Shown: positions 1 through 11,921, numbered from the stretch's first letter. The stretch: 64,000 bases of DNA from Actinomycetota bacterium (GCA_005800815.1 SYEK01000028.1:1-64000), one strand, 5' to 3'. The notes: generated by a model not told the origin, from the sequence alone. Numbers and translations are program-made.

Positions 1-638
1 ATCTCCATCTGCTCAAACTCGCGTGTGCGAAAGATGAAGTTGCCAGGTGTGATCTCATTACGGAAAGATTTTCCAATCTGGCCGATTCCAAAGGGAGGTT
101 TTTTACGTGATGTGGTCATCACCTGATCAAAGTTGATGAAGATTCCCTGAGCAGTCTCCGGTCGCAAGTATGCAAGACCTGATTCATCCTCTACTGGACC
201 GAGATAGGTCTTGAGCATTCCGCTGAACTGTTTTGGCTCGCTGAACTGGCCCTTGTTGCCACACGATGGACAGTTTAATTCAGACAAGGAGGTCGCGGCT
301 TTCTTATGTTTTGCCTCATAAGCCTCCATCAAGTGATCGGCGCGATAGCGTTTGTGACACGCGGTGCACTCGGTCAATGGATCACTAAAAGTTGAAACGT
401 GGCCCGATGCCTCCCAGACCTCTTTGGATAAGATGACACATGAGTCAAGACCGACAACATCCTCGCGACCCATGACCATGGAGTTCCACCATTGACGCTT
501 GACGTTGTTCTTGAGCTCGACTCCCAGTGGACCGTAATCCCACGAGGCTCGAAGTCCGCCATAGATTTCAGAGGAGGGATAGACAAAACCTCGGCGCTTT
601 GCAAGAGATACGATATTTTCTAAACGATCCGTTGCCAT
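1..638 (-). CDS. glyS: Glycyl-tRNA synthetase, N-terminal part (C-terminus outside window)
   Basis: Reverse-strand translation from ATG at 638 gives [51 protein letters not shown]..., the class II glycyl-tRNA ligase N-terminus; open to the window edge. It is not in the supplied ORF list. Confidence 0.93.
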   Translation of the reverse strand, partial: MATDRLENIVSLAKRRGFVYPSSEIYGGLRASWDYGPLGVELKNNVKRQWWNSMVMGREDVVGLDSCVILSKEVWEASGHVSTFSDPLTECTACHKRYRADHLMEAYEAKHKKAATSLSELNCPSCGNKGQFSEPKQFSGMLKTYLGPVEDESGLAYLRPETAQGIFINFDQVMTTSRKKPPFGIGQIGKSFRNEITPGNFIFRTREFEQME

Positions 639-663
639 CACTACCTCATCCGGCGAATTCAAG

Positions 664-694
664 AGCCGGGGAAAATGGGCTTGCCCATCCGGCT
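664..694. terminator. Stem-loop between the ABM-domain gene and glyS
   Basis: AGCCGG (664-669) / CCGGCT (689-694) plus ATGGGC (675-680) / GCCCAT (683-688), with GGAAA bulged; no strong T-run. Confidence 0.35.
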
Positions 695-740
695 GGCTGT
701 CGGCGAAAAGCAACTTGCGTTGCTTTCATTGCCTCAAAGT

Positions 741-1010
741 TTACTCATAGGCCCCTGGTTCATCGATTGCACGGGCCAGAATTGGCATCACCTCTAACTT
801 GGCAGGCGTGCTGCTCAAGGCCCTGCGATATGAACCAACGCTCTCCCAGTGGGTTACCAGCGACCAGAGGGTGGGATCATCTAGGTTCTGGCCAAACTCT
901 CCACGCACATATCCTGGGCAGCCTGAGAGCACCTTGTGGGCGCTGGCCAAATCGGCCCTGAACTGCCCGGCCTGGGCCAGAGGGCAGGAAAAGCGGGCGA
1001 TCGCATGCAT
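741..1010 (-). CDS. Small antibiotic-biosynthesis-monooxygenase (ABM)-like domain protein
   Basis: 89 aa ORF, MHAIARFSCPLAQAGQFRADLASAHKVLSGCPGYVRGEFGQNLDDPTLWSLVTHWESVGSYRRAL...; single-domain ABM-like pattern. Confidence 0.65.
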   Translation of the reverse strand: MHAIARFSCPLAQAGQFRADLASAHKVLSGCPGYVRGEFGQNLDDPTLWSLVTHWESVGSYRRALSSTPAKLEVMPILARAIDEPGAYE

Positions 1011-1033
1011 GCCACAATTCTATGGGTTGAAAT

Positions 1034-1048
1034 TGATAATAATTATTA
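1034..1048. promoter_or_regulatory. Candidate Fur-family (Zur/Fur) operator, 7-1-7 inverted repeat
   Basis: TGATAAT-a-ATTATTA, 6 of 7 arm positions complementary, AT-rich, directly upstream of the ABM gene and next to the zur remnant. Confidence 0.45.
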
Positions 1049-1084
1049 TTTTTTGCTCTGCCACCTTTGGCTAGCAGAAAGATC

Positions 1085-1314
1085 TACAGACCAAGATTTG
1101 AGAGGACTCGCCGATTCGCCCATGGGAGATAGAGGCAAAGTGCTCAAGGCATACTCGCCATAGGCGTTCATACTCGAGTCCATCTGATCCTTGATCCATC
1201 TCTCGATCTCTTGCTCGCACTTGGCGTATTTGAGCCAAGATGATGGCCCAGGAGTTTGGCTATCAAGATATGGCGCACACGGCAGAGATCTAGGGATTTT
1301 GCCCCAATTGCTAG
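1085..1314 (+). pseudogene. Decayed zur/Fur-family regulator remnant
   Basis: Frame 0: TDQDLRGLADS...HLSISCSHLAYLSQ with stops at 1161-1163 (TAG) and 1185-1187 (TGA). Frame 1 from 1234: AKMMAQEFGYQDMAHTAEI*GFCPNC*, matching the Zur C-terminal pattern ...HTxEIFGxCPxC with the F codon replaced by TAG (1291-1293). It lies between glyS and uppS, where Streptomyces carries znu-zur. Confidence 0.65.
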
Positions 1315-1317
1315 GTG

Positions 1318-2070
1318 CTAAGCCTTGCCAAATCTACGATCTCTGGCTGAATACTCCTCGATCGCTCTCCATAGAGTTTTGCGTGTGACATCTGGCCATA
1401 GCACATCCATAAATACGAACTCGGCATAGACGCTCTGCCACGGCAGGAAGTTACTGGTGCGCTGCTCCCCCGATGAGCGCAAGAACAAATCGACATCACT
1501 CATCTTCGGAGAGTCTAAATACTGAGCAAAGAGCTTTTCGGTAATGGCATCGACCTTGATCTTTCCACGTTTGACATCTATGGCGAGATCGGTGGCAGCA
1601 TCAACAATCTCTGAACGCCCACCATAATTGACACACATATTGAGGCTGAGAACCTTATTTTTTTTAGTCAACTCTTCGGCCTCTTCTAGCTCTTTGATCA
1701 CGCTACTCCAGAGGCGCTTTGGCCGACCCACCCAGCGCACCCTCACACCCATCTCATTCATCTGATCGCGACGACGCCTGATGACATCACGGTTAAAACC
1801 CATCAAGAACTTCACCTCTTCCGGTGAGCGTCGCCAATTCTCTGTTGAGAATGCATAGGCACTGACCTCTTTTACTCCGAACTCAATCGCACCCTCAATC
1901 ACATCAAAGAGTGCGGCCTCACCGGCCTCATGTCCTGCCGTGCGCGCTAATCCGCGCTTTTTTGCCCAACGACCATTGCCATCCATCACGATCGCAACAT
2001 GATGAGGAATTTTTATTGTCATACCCGCTCCACCATCGGTAAAGAACGAAGTCCACGTTCGAGGTGCCAT
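1318..2070 (-). CDS. uppS: Isoprenyl transferase (undecaprenyl diphosphate synthase family)
   Basis: [18 protein letters not shown]...[15 protein letters not shown]...[11 protein letters not shown]...[24 protein letters not shown]; start may be the internal MTIK. Confidence 0.95.
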   Translation of the reverse strand: MAPRTWTSFFTDGGAGMTIKIPHHVAIVMDGNGRWAKKRGLARTAGHEAGEAALFDVIEGAIEFGVKEVSAYAFSTENWRRSPEEVKFLMGFNRDVIRRRRDQMNEMGVRVRWVGRPKRLWSSVIKELEEAEELTKKNKVLSLNMCVNYGGRSEIVDAATDLAIDVKRGKIKVDAITEKLFAQYLDSPKMSDVDLFLRSSGEQRTSNFLPWQSVYAEFVFMDVLWPDVTRKTLWRAIEEYSARDRRFGKA

Positions 2071-2750
2071 TGTAGATAAGCTGCAATCAGACCACTAGCC
2101 TCTCGTCGCGACTTTACCTCACTTGCACTGGCAACATCCCAATCACTGCTCAGCAGCGCACCCATCAGTTGGAGTGTTTCAGGAGCAGGGGTTGCACATG
2201 CCGAAGGTCTGCAGTCGGCACAGACCGAGCCCCCGCCAACCAGTGAGAAATAACGATGTGGACCGGGTGACTCACAGCTCGAGCAGATCGTCATGGATGG
2301 GGCGTAGCCTGCTACTGCCAATGATCGCAACAAAAAGGCATCGAGGATCAATAATGGCTCATAGCGATTTTGAGCCAGCGCCCTCATCCCACCGACGACC
2401 AATGCGAACTCTTGCAAGGAGGGCTCCTTCTCTTGACTAGTAAATCGCTCGGCCGCCTCCAATATCGCTGAGGCGACCGTCCAGCGCTGATAATCCTGTG
2501 TCAGTGCCTCGCCATAGTTCATGAGCGCCTCAACCTGAGTGATAGTGTCAAAGACCTTACCGGTGTAGAGCTGGATGTCTACATGACTGCCCGGTTCAAG
2601 ACGGGCACCAAACTTCGATTTCGTGCGGCGCACACCTTTGGCAACCCCACGGATTCGCCCATGATCTCGAGTGAGCATGGTGATGATGCGATCGGCCTCA
2701 CCCAATTTCTGAGTACGCAAGACGATAGCCTCATCTCGATACACGCTCAT
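2019..2750 (-). CDS. recO: DNA repair protein RecO
   Basis: [65 protein letters not shown]; Cys cluster [25 protein letters not shown]. Confidence 0.95.
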   Translation of the reverse strand: MSVYRDEAIVLRTQKLGEADRIITMLTRDHGRIRGVAKGVRRTKSKFGARLEPGSHVDIQLYTGKVFDTITQVEALMNYGEALTQDYQRWTVASAILEAAERFTSQEKEPSLQEFALVVGGMRALAQNRYEPLLILDAFLLRSLAVAGYAPSMTICSSCESPGPHRYFSLVGGGSVCADCRPSACATPAPETLQLMGALLSSDWDVASASEVKSRREASGLIAAYLQWHLERGLRSLPMVERV

Positions 2751-2772
2751 ATGGGTAAAGGTAGTGCGTGAA

Positions 2773-4551
<1,779 letters not shown>

Positions 4552-4596
4552 TTATTTGACCCCGCCACGGCAGCTAAGAAGGAGACTGCGCATCAT
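4552..4596 (-). CDS. leuL: leuA leader peptide (LeuL-like), MMRSLLLSCRGGVK
   Basis: 14-codon ORF with three consecutive Leu codons (CTC CTT CTT), resembling the actinobacterial leuA leader (…RS-LLL…CRG…), followed by a perfect hairpin before leuA. Not in the supplied ORF list. Confidence 0.75.
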   Translation of the reverse strand: MMRSLLLSCRGGVK

Positions 4597-4617
4597 GGGC
4601 TAAGGGTAGCCCCAAGC

Positions 4618-5922
4618 CTAGAGAACTGGCAAATACCTATCGAGTTCGTAAGCACTCACCTGTCGGCTGTATTCAAGCCATTCAGCGCGCTTATTGAGAA
4701 GAACATATTCAAATACATGCTCTCCTAAAGTCTCACGCACCAGATCGCTCCGCTCCATCTGTGCAATCGCCTCATTAAGATCAGTTGGCAGAGAGATTGG
4801 ATCACTGGAGTCACTCAAAACATAACTCTCTTGGACTCCCTGTAATCCCGCGCCCAGCATCAGGGCATATGCCAGATATGGATTGCATGCAGTATCGGGG
4901 GATCTAAACTCGATTCGCGTTGAGTTCTCCTTACCCGGCTTGTACATCGGAAGTCGCACCAATGCACCGCGGTTACTTGGCCCCCAGTTGATCACCGCTG
5001 GAGCCTCTCCCCCTCCATGAAGGCGCTTATACGAGTTCACCCATTGATTGGTAATCGCAGTTATCTCAGGAGCATGTCTGATGATGCCCGCGATAAAGGA
5101 TCTACCAACGTGAGACAGGTTGTACTGGGCACTCCCATCATAGAAAGCATTCTCCTCACCCTTAAATAAGGAGACGTGGGTATGCATGCCACTGCCTGGG
5201 TGGTTGGTAAAAGGCTTTGGCATGAAGGAGGCATAAAAGCCTTGATCCATGGCGACTTCCTTGATGACGTGTCGAAAGGTCATAATGTTATCGGCCGTTG
5301 TCAGCGCATCGGCATCACGCAGGTCTATCTCCTGCTGACCGGGGCCTGCTTCATGATGAGAGAACTCGACGCTGATACCCATCGCCTCTAGCAAAGTTAT
5401 CGCTTGACGACGAAAGTCGTGTCCCACGACCGAAGGGGTATGATCAAAGTATCCACCTTGATCTACGGGTATTGGAGCGATACCTGCCTCTGGCATCGAC
5501 TTGAATAGGAAGAACTCAATTTCAGGGTGCGTGTAACAGGTGTAACCCATCGCCGCTGCTTTATCTAATGTACGGCGCAAAACATTGCGCGGATCGGCAG
5601 GAGAGGGATTTCCATCTGGCATCGTGATATCACAGAACATCCGCGCCGCCCCTGGGGCCTCTGTGCGCCATGGCAGGATCGAAAAGGTTGATGGATCCGG
5701 CTTGGCCAACATATCTGACTCACTCACACGTGCGAAGCCTTCGATTGCCGAGCCATCAAAGCCAATGCCCTCATCAAATGCATTTTCTAGCTCAGCAGGT
5801 GCTATCGCAACTGACTTTAAAAAGCCCAAGACATCGGTGAACCATAGACGGATGAAACGAATATTGCGCTCTTCTATCGTGCGAAGAACAAACTCCTGCT
5901 GCTTGCTCATCTCTGGGGACAT
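4618..5922 (-). CDS. glnA: Glutamine synthetase, type I
   Basis: IRLWFTDVLGFLKSVAIAPAELENAFDEGIGFDGSAIEGFARVSESDM...; HTHVSLF; NRGALVRLP; EFRSPDTACNPYLAYA. Confidence 0.95.
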   Translation of the reverse strand: MSPEMSKQQEFVLRTIEERNIRFIRLWFTDVLGFLKSVAIAPAELENAFDEGIGFDGSAIEGFARVSESDMLAKPDPSTFSILPWRTEAPGAARMFCDITMPDGNPSPADPRNVLRRTLDKAAAMGYTCYTHPEIEFFLFKSMPEAGIAPIPVDQGGYFDHTPSVVGHDFRRQAITLLEAMGISVEFSHHEAGPGQQEIDLRDADALTTADNIMTFRHVIKEVAMDQGFYASFMPKPFTNHPGSGMHTHVSLFKGEENAFYDGSAQYNLSHVGRSFIAGIIRHAPEITAITNQWVNSYKRLHGGGEAPAVINWGPSNRGALVRLPMYKPGKENSTRIEFRSPDTACNPYLAYALMLGAGLQGVQESYVLSDSSDPISLPTDLNEAIAQMERSDLVRETLGEHVFEYVLLNKRAEWLEYSRQVSAYELDRYLPVL

Positions 5923-5976
5923 GTTCCTTATCCTTGCAAAGCAAGGTTACGAGCATGTTACAGAGCATTAAAACGG

Positions 5977-6489
5977 TTAAATAACGAAGAAATCAGCCTT
6001 ATCCAGCACAGTCTTTGGTGCCAAGTTCGTTGTGATGACTGCATTTGCGCCGATTCGTGAGCCCTGGCCCACAGTGACATTTCCAAGGACCCTGGCGCCT
6101 GCACCGATGATTACATTATTAGCGATAGTTGGATGACGCTTCCCCTGCTCGATGCCACGAGCCCCAAGGGTCACATCGTGGTAGAACATCACATCATCAC
6201 CGATGATCGCCGTTGCTCCGATAACGACTCCCCTGCCGTGATCGATGAAGAAACGCCGACCAATCCTGGCCGCTGGGTGAATCTCGATTCCAGTAGTTGA
6301 TCGAAGCAGATTTGAGTGCATACGAGCGATCAACTTCAGGCCATGGCTCCAGAGAAAGTGGGATATCCGATGGCCCCAGATTGCATGCACACCTGGATAG
6401 GTAAGGGCAACCTCAACTCGATTGCGCGCCGCCGGATCATGGCTGATTGCATTGTCGAGATCCTCGAAGATCCGAGAGAGAAAGCTCAT
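5977..6489 (-). CDS. cysE: Serine O-acetyltransferase
   Basis: Hexapeptide-repeat protein [46 protein letters not shown]; adjacent to cysK. Confidence 0.93.
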   Translation of the reverse strand: MSFLSRIFEDLDNAISHDPAARNRVEVALTYPGVHAIWGHRISHFLWSHGLKLIARMHSNLLRSTTGIEIHPAARIGRRFFIDHGRGVVIGATAIIGDDVMFYHDVTLGARGIEQGKRHPTIANNVIIGAGARVLGNVTVGQGSRIGANAVITTNLAPKTVLDKADFFVI

Positions 6490-6492
6490 CGA

Positions 6493-7419
6493 TTAATCCG
6501 CCAAATCCTCATAGAGAATGGTCGATAGATACCGCTCTCCTGCAGATGCACAGATAACTGCGATGTTCTTACCTGCGAACTCAGGACGGGCTGCAACCTG
6601 GGTCGCAGCCCACAAAGTCGAACCAGATGAGATACCGGCAAGAATTCCCTCTTCGGCTGCAGCTCGACGTGCATATTTAATGGCATCGGCAGCCGAGGCA
6701 TCCAAGATCTCATCATAAACGCTGCGATCGAGCACGTTAGGAATAAAATTTGCGCCGATTCCCTGGATGGGATGAGGCCCGGGCTCTCCACCATTGAGAA
6801 TCGGTGATGCTGCAGGCTCGACCCCAAATACCTTCAACTCTGGGTTCTTCTCTTTCAGGAAACGACCTGCACCGGTAATGGTTCCACCTGTGCCAATACC
6901 GCAGATGAAGGCATCCACCTCTCCATCGAGATCTCGCCAGATCTCGGGCCCCGTTGTCGCATAGTGAATTGCAGGGCCGGCCCCATTCTCAAATTGGCGG
7001 ACTAAGACCGCACCTGAAGTGCCTAGCTTCTCAGCGGCTGCAACGGCCCCCTTCATCCCCTCACCCGCTGGAGTTAGCACAAGCTCTGCGCCAAATGCGC
7101 GAATTAGCTTGCGACGCTCCTTTGAGACGGATTCAGGCATCGTAAAAATCGATGTGTATCCACGTGCTGCAGCGACCATAGCAACTGCAATTCCAGTATT
7201 TCCCGATGTCGCCTCAACGATGGTGCCACCAGGCTTGAGCTCCCCGCTGGCCTCTGCGGCATCAATCATCGCAATTGCTAGACGATCTTTCACCGAAGAG
7301 GTCGGGTTGTAGAACTCGAGTTTTGCATAGATGTTGCCCGCTGAGCCATCGTTGATCTTATTGATACGCACAAGAGGTGTGTTTCCAAAGGCCTGGGTGA
7401 TTGTGCTAAAAGTTTTCAT
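6493..7419 (-). CDS. cysK: Cysteine synthase A
   Basis: ITQAFGNTPLVRINKINDG...KLEFYNPTSSVKDRLAIAMI...EATSGNTGIAVAMVAAARGY; start trimmed to 7419 (MKTFST) behind SD GGGAGAA. Confidence 0.94.
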   Translation of the reverse strand: MKTFSTITQAFGNTPLVRINKINDGSAGNIYAKLEFYNPTSSVKDRLAIAMIDAAEASGELKPGGTIVEATSGNTGIAVAMVAAARGYTSIFTMPESVSKERRKLIRAFGAELVLTPAGEGMKGAVAAAEKLGTSGAVLVRQFENGAGPAIHYATTGPEIWRDLDGEVDAFICGIGTGGTITGAGRFLKEKNPELKVFGVEPAASPILNGGEPGPHPIQGIGANFIPNVLDRSVYDEILDASAADAIKYARRAAAEEGILAGISSGSTLWAATQVAARPEFAGKNIAVICASAGERYLSTILYEDLAD

Positions 7420-7616
7420 CATTCTCCCTAGAAATAAAGTGACATGGTTCAAAGAATTTCAAGCAGATAAGGTGAGAGAATCCTCAGGAAGTACAGGAGG
7501 CGAATATGCAGAAATCGACTATCCGGTTACGCGTAAAGAGCCAGAGGATTATCAAGATCATAGACATAAGTTTATCTCTGATGCAGATTAATGCGAGTTG
7601 CAAGTAATTCGCGGAT

Positions 7617-9278
7617 TTAGGACTGACTCCAACCCGATGTCATCGGTAATCGGCGATCTTTTCCAAAGGCGCGAGATGAGACCTTGGTACCAGGTGGATA
7701 TTGGCGGCGCTTGTACTCGGCCCTATCCACCAGCGCGATGACACGAGTGATCAGCTCTGGCTCAAAACCATCTTTGACCAAGAGTTCATAGCCATGATCT
7801 TCATCGACATAGAGGCGCAACACTTTATCGAGCAGCAGGTAATCGGGAAGGGAGTCTGTGTCCCTCTGATCGGGGCGCAGCTCTGCGCTGGGCTCTTTGG
7901 TGATGGAGCGCTGCGGAATCGGTGGGGTCAGACCCGATAGCCGGGCCTGCTCGTTTCGCCATCGGGCCAATGCCCAAACATCGCTCTTGTAAATATCTTT
8001 GATAGGTGCAAAGCCGCCCACGGCATCGCCATACAGAGTCGAATATCCAACTGCGAGCTCACTCTTATTTCCCGTCGCAAGGACGATATGGCCCTCGGCA
8101 TTAGAGATCCCCATCAAGCTGGTGCCCCGCACCCTCGCCTGTAGATTCTCCTCAGCCAAGCCAGAGAGATGTAGAGTGTTCATAAATCCATCGACCATCG
8201 CTGCGATAGGCAGCTTGCGAAAATGAATGCCTGTTGCATCGGCAAGGGCCTGGGCATCCTCAAGTGAATGCGATGAGGAGTATTTGCTCGGCATGGCAAC
8301 GCCATACACGTTTTTTGCGCCAACGGCATCGATAGCGATGGCAGCGACCAGGGCCGAATCAATTCCACCCGATAATCCCAACACAACGGATGTGAATCTA
8401 TTCTTTGAGATGTAATCACGCAGGCCAACCACCAGAGCCTTCCAGATCTGCCCCTCATCACTTAAGCGAGCTGCGATCACCGAAGTGATGCTCTCCAAGG
8501 ATGCACCTACATCGCTAGAGATGAGCAGATCGGGCCGTGAGGAGTTTGTGACGCACTCGACGTCGACAAACATCACAAGATCATCAAACTGCGGGGCTCG
8601 AGCGATGAGAGTGCCCTCCTTATCAACAACGATTGAATCGCCATCAAAGACAAGATCATCCTGGCCCCCTGTCATGTTGACATAGGCCAAAGGGGCACCG
8701 ACTTGGCGGGCGCGTTTTTGCACAAGGGCCAATCGCAGATCATCTTTATTTCGTTCGTACGGTGAGCCGTTGGGGACCACAACCAAGCCAGGTGTGCGAT
8801 CGGCCAATTCGGCCAATGAGTGCCAGATGTCCTCACAGATTGCGATAGCCACATCGACGCCATGAATGCGCACCACAAGGGAGGAGTCACCGGCGGTGAA
8901 GTTCCTGAACTCATCAAAGACGCCATAGTTGGGCAGGTGGCGTTTGACGTAGCGGGCCTTGATCTCACCATCATGGATGATTGCAACGGCGTTCTGGGGC
9001 TTACCTTCATCTGAGGTCTCCAGATAACCCACCACTGCAACGATCTGCGCGCTCACGCAGGATGCGATCTTTGCGATCATGGCCTTACTTGCCGATTGGA
9101 AGGATGGCCGCAGCGCCAGATCCTCAACTGGATAGCCCGTCACCATCATCTCGGGAAAGAGCACTAGATGCGCGCGAGCGCTCTGGGCCGAGGCGATCGA
9201 TGCTGCGATCAGCTCGCTATTTCCCTCAAGATCTCCCACAGTGGGGTTGATCTGAGCCAGGGCCAGGCGCAGCTTCAT
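7617..9278 (-). CDS. nadE: Glutamine-hydrolysing NAD+ synthase
   Basis: N-terminal nitrilase domain MKLRLALAQINPTVGDLEGN... and synthase P-loop LGLSGGIDSALVAAIA. Confidence 0.95.
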   Translation of the reverse strand: MKLRLALAQINPTVGDLEGNSELIAASIASAQSARAHLVLFPEMMVTGYPVEDLALRPSFQSASKAMIAKIASCVSAQIVAVVGYLETSDEGKPQNAVAIIHDGEIKARYVKRHLPNYGVFDEFRNFTAGDSSLVVRIHGVDVAIAICEDIWHSLAELADRTPGLVVVPNGSPYERNKDDLRLALVQKRARQVGAPLAYVNMTGGQDDLVFDGDSIVVDKEGTLIARAPQFDDLVMFVDVECVTNSSRPDLLISSDVGASLESITSVIAARLSDEGQIWKALVVGLRDYISKNRFTSVVLGLSGGIDSALVAAIAIDAVGAKNVYGVAMPSKYSSSHSLEDAQALADATGIHFRKLPIAAMVDGFMNTLHLSGLAEENLQARVRGTSLMGISNAEGHIVLATGNKSELAVGYSTLYGDAVGGFAPIKDIYKSDVWALARWRNEQARLSGLTPPIPQRSITKEPSAELRPDQRDTDSLPDYLLLDKVLRLYVDEDHGYELLVKDGFEPELITRVIALVDRAEYKRRQYPPGTKVSSRAFGKDRRLPMTSGWSQS

Positions 9279-9356
9279 TTTTCAAGAGTAACAGGGGTAC
9301 CCTTGTGGATGTACCCGGGGACCAGCCATATGGCGGCACCGAGGAGAGGACATCAC

Positions 9357-10169
9357 ATGGAGGCCTTATACGGCGGCCAGCAGCATCGTCGCACCACGAT
9401 CTTGGATTTGGCGGCTGCGAAAAAGCGCGCTGAGAAATGGGTGATGCTCACCTCCTATGAGCAGATGACGGCCGAAATCTTTGATGAGGCCGGTATCCCG
9501 GTTCTACTCGTCGGCGATAGTGCAGGAAATAACTTTCTTGGCCATGAAAACACAATTCCAGTGTGCGTTGATGAGTTGATTCCGATGGTGCGCGCTGTAG
9601 TCAGGGCATCATCACAGGCGCTGGTTATCGCCGATCTGCCCTTTGGATCCTATGAGGCGAGTCCTGAACTCGCCCTTGCCACCAGTATTCGTTTCTTTAA
9701 AGAGGCCGGGGCCATGGGTGTCAAGCTAGAGGGTGCCCATATAAAAACCATCGAAAAACTCGTTGCCTCTGGGATTCCTGTGATGGGCCATGTGGGCCTT
9801 ACTCCACAATCACTTCATCAGTTGGGTGGTTATCGAGTCCAGGGCCGCAAAGATGGCGATGTGATTCTCGATGCCGCGCGCGCCATCGAAAGGGCCGGCG
9901 CCTTTGCAATAGTTCTTGAACTTATCTCGGCCGAGTTAGCGCAAAAGATCACTGCGGCATTATCTATCCCCACCGTTGGAATCGGGGCCGGTGTTAACTG
10001 TGATGCCCAGGTCTTGGTCTGGACCGATCTGATGGGGCTTACCAAAAATCCTCCCAAGTTGGCCAAGGCCTATCGCAATCTACGCGCTGAGATGCTGGAT
10101 GCGGCCACTGAGTTTGCAGCCGATGTGAGAAATGGGGAGTTTCCCGGAGCCGGCCAGAGCTACAAGTAA
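9357..10169 (+). CDS. panB: 3-methyl-2-oxobutanoate hydroxymethyltransferase
   Basis: VMLTSYEQMTAEIFDEAGIPVLLVGDSAGNNFLGHENTIPV...MGHVGLTPQSLHQLGGYRVQGR...GIGAGVNCDAQVLVWTDLMG; start trimmed to 9357. Confidence 0.94.
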   Translation: MEALYGGQQHRRTTILDLAAAKKRAEKWVMLTSYEQMTAEIFDEAGIPVLLVGDSAGNNFLGHENTIPVCVDELIPMVRAVVRASSQALVIADLPFGSYEASPELALATSIRFFKEAGAMGVKLEGAHIKTIEKLVASGIPVMGHVGLTPQSLHQLGGYRVQGRKDGDVILDAARAIERAGAFAIVLELISAELAQKITAALSIPTVGIGAGVNCDAQVLVWTDLMGLTKNPPKLAKAYRNLRAEMLDAATEFAADVRNGEFPGAGQSYK

Positions 10170-10179
10170 ACTCGCGGCC

Positions 10180-11448
10180 ATGGCAGGTATTGCGATAGAT
10201 CTTGCGCCCCTGAAAAAATCAAGGGATTTTCGCAATTTATGGGCCTCAGGGCTCATTACCTACTTTGGCTCGATGATCACCTACGTGGCCATACCTTTTC
10301 AGATCAAAGAGATGACCAACTCATATGTGGCTGTGGCCCTGAGCGCAGTAGTTGAGATCGTGCCCCTGATTGTCTTTGGCCTCTACGGTGGGGTCTTAGC
10401 CGATTATGTGGACCGCAAAAAGATGGTCTGGGCGACTGAGGCCGGAGCCCTGATCTTGACCTTAGTACTCCTGATCAACTCTCTTTTGCCCAAGCCAAAT
10501 CTGATCCTGATCTACATCATCGCTGGATTATTTGCCGCAGTCAATGGGCTCCAACGCCCTAGCGCCGATGCAGCCCTTCCACGACTAGTCGAGCATGAGG
10601 ATCTGGCGGCGGCAAGTGCCTTGATGAGTCTTCGCTGGCAGCTAGGTGTCATCGTTGGTCCAACTATCGGTGGAATCCTCATTACCTCATTTTCTATCTC
10701 GGTGGGATATGCCGCCGATGTTCTTACCTTTCTCCTCTCTCTCATTTTCTTAACGCGAGTGCGTTCGATACCTGCATCAAAAGAGGCCCAAAAGCCATCT
10801 CTGGCAGCCTTAATGGAGGGTATTCGCTATGCCTTCAAGCGCCAGGATCTATGTGGAAGTTATCTCGTAGATCTTGCGGCGATGTTCTTTGCAATGCCAA
10901 CTGCATTGATTCCATTTTGGGCAGATGAGCTGGGGGCGCAATGGGCACTTGGCCTGCTCTATGCCGCAGGTACCGTTGGCTCGGTCATCATCACATTGAC
11001 ATCGGGTTGGACCAAAAACTACTCACACCATGGTCGGGCCATCATCTGGGCGGCGATGGGATGGGGCACGGCGATCGCCTTGGCCGGGGTATGGAACTCA
11101 CTTCTCATTGTTCTTATTTTCCTGACCCTGGCCGGGGCCTCTGACATGGTCAGTGCGATCTTTCGATCAACGATGTGGAATGCGACAATCCCCGATAGCT
11201 ATCGTGGTCGACTGGCCGGTATCGAACTGCTCTCATACTCAATCGGCCCCTTGGCAGGACAGATGCGTGCAGCCTCCATGGCCGCAGTGACCAGCCTCTC
11301 CTTTTCGGTGACCTCAGGAGGCATTATCTGCGTGATTGCAGTGGTGCTTTTGGCGAGTTTCATGCCTAAATTTCGGCGATTTGACCTCAAAACCAATGAA
11401 TTTGCTCTTGCAAAAATACGTGAGAATCAAACTCGCCCGATTGAGTAA
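10180..11448 (+). CDS. MFS transporter (EntS-like)
   Basis: 12-TM-like hydrophobic pattern; FRNLWASGLITYFGSMITYVAIPFQIKEMTNS, GGVLADYVDRKKMVW; start trimmed to ATG 10180. Confidence 0.85.
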   Translation: MAGIAIDLAPLKKSRDFRNLWASGLITYFGSMITYVAIPFQIKEMTNSYVAVALSAVVEIVPLIVFGLYGGVLADYVDRKKMVWATEAGALILTLVLLINSLLPKPNLILIYIIAGLFAAVNGLQRPSADAALPRLVEHEDLAAASALMSLRWQLGVIVGPTIGGILITSFSISVGYAADVLTFLLSLIFLTRVRSIPASKEAQKPSLAALMEGIRYAFKRQDLCGSYLVDLAAMFFAMPTALIPFWADELGAQWALGLLYAAGTVGSVIITLTSGWTKNYSHHGRAIIWAAMGWGTAIALAGVWNSLLIVLIFLTLAGASDMVSAIFRSTMWNATIPDSYRGRLAGIELLSYSIGPLAGQMRAASMAAVTSLSFSVTSGGIICVIAVVLLASFMPKFRRFDLKTNEFALAKIRENQTRPIE

Positions 11449-11616
11449 GTTTTTTCTCATCAAATCTTCATGAATACATAAAAAATCCCCAAAAAGAAAT
11501 TGCGACACGCACCCATTTATTTCGCTCACAGGGTGGCAATTTGCCCTAAATAGTGTCACGCTTGTCTATGAAAAGGTTTGGGTGACGGATCCGAACCATT
11601 CCGATAGGAGAAGTAC

Positions 11617-11877
11617 GTGGCCGCAGCAAAGAAAGCAGCACCAAAGAAGCGCCGTAAGAAGGCAGCAGCACCAGCTGCTCCAAAGAAGCGCCGTAAGAAG
11701 GCAGCAGCTAAGAAGGCAGCTCCAAAGCGCCGTAAGAAGGCAGCAGCCAAGAAGGCAGCTCCAAAGCGTCGCCGTAAGAAGGCAGCAGCCAAGAAGGCAG
11801 CTCCAAAGCGTCGCCGTAAGAAGGCAGCAGCAGCTGCTCCAAAGAAGCGCCGTCGTAAGAAGGCAGCTAAGAAGTAA
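11617..11877 (+). CDS. Lys/Ala/Arg/Pro repeat protein (histone H1-like, resembling the C-terminal tail of actinobacterial HupS/HupB)
   Basis: GTG start, SD TAGGAG; MAAAKKAAPKKRRKKAAAPAAPKKRRKKAAAKKAAPKRRKK...; about 14 aa (42 bp) internal repeat; strong terminator follows. Confidence 0.85.
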   Translation: MAAAKKAAPKKRRKKAAAPAAPKKRRKKAAAKKAAPKRRKKAAAKKAAPKRRRKKAAAKKAAPKRRRKKAAAAAPKKRRRKKAAKK

Positions 11878-11893
11878 CTATCACTTAAAAAAA

Positions 11894-11921
11894 CCCGCCA
11901 CTCTATGTGGCGGGTTTTTTT
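11894..11921 (+). terminator. Rho-independent terminator
   Basis: CCCGCCAC-TCTAT-GTGGCGGG followed by TTTTTTT and preceded by A7. Confidence 0.95.

Noticed and set aside
7331-7591. Plus-strand ORF between nadE and cysK
   Set aside because: Starts inside cysK antisense, low-complexity translation, no SD; the interval is more likely the cysK promoter region.
11617-11877. Regular 42-bp repeats that could be taken for a CRISPR or tandem-repeat array
   Set aside because: No unique spacers; the repeats encode a continuous K/A/R/P protein with SD and terminator.
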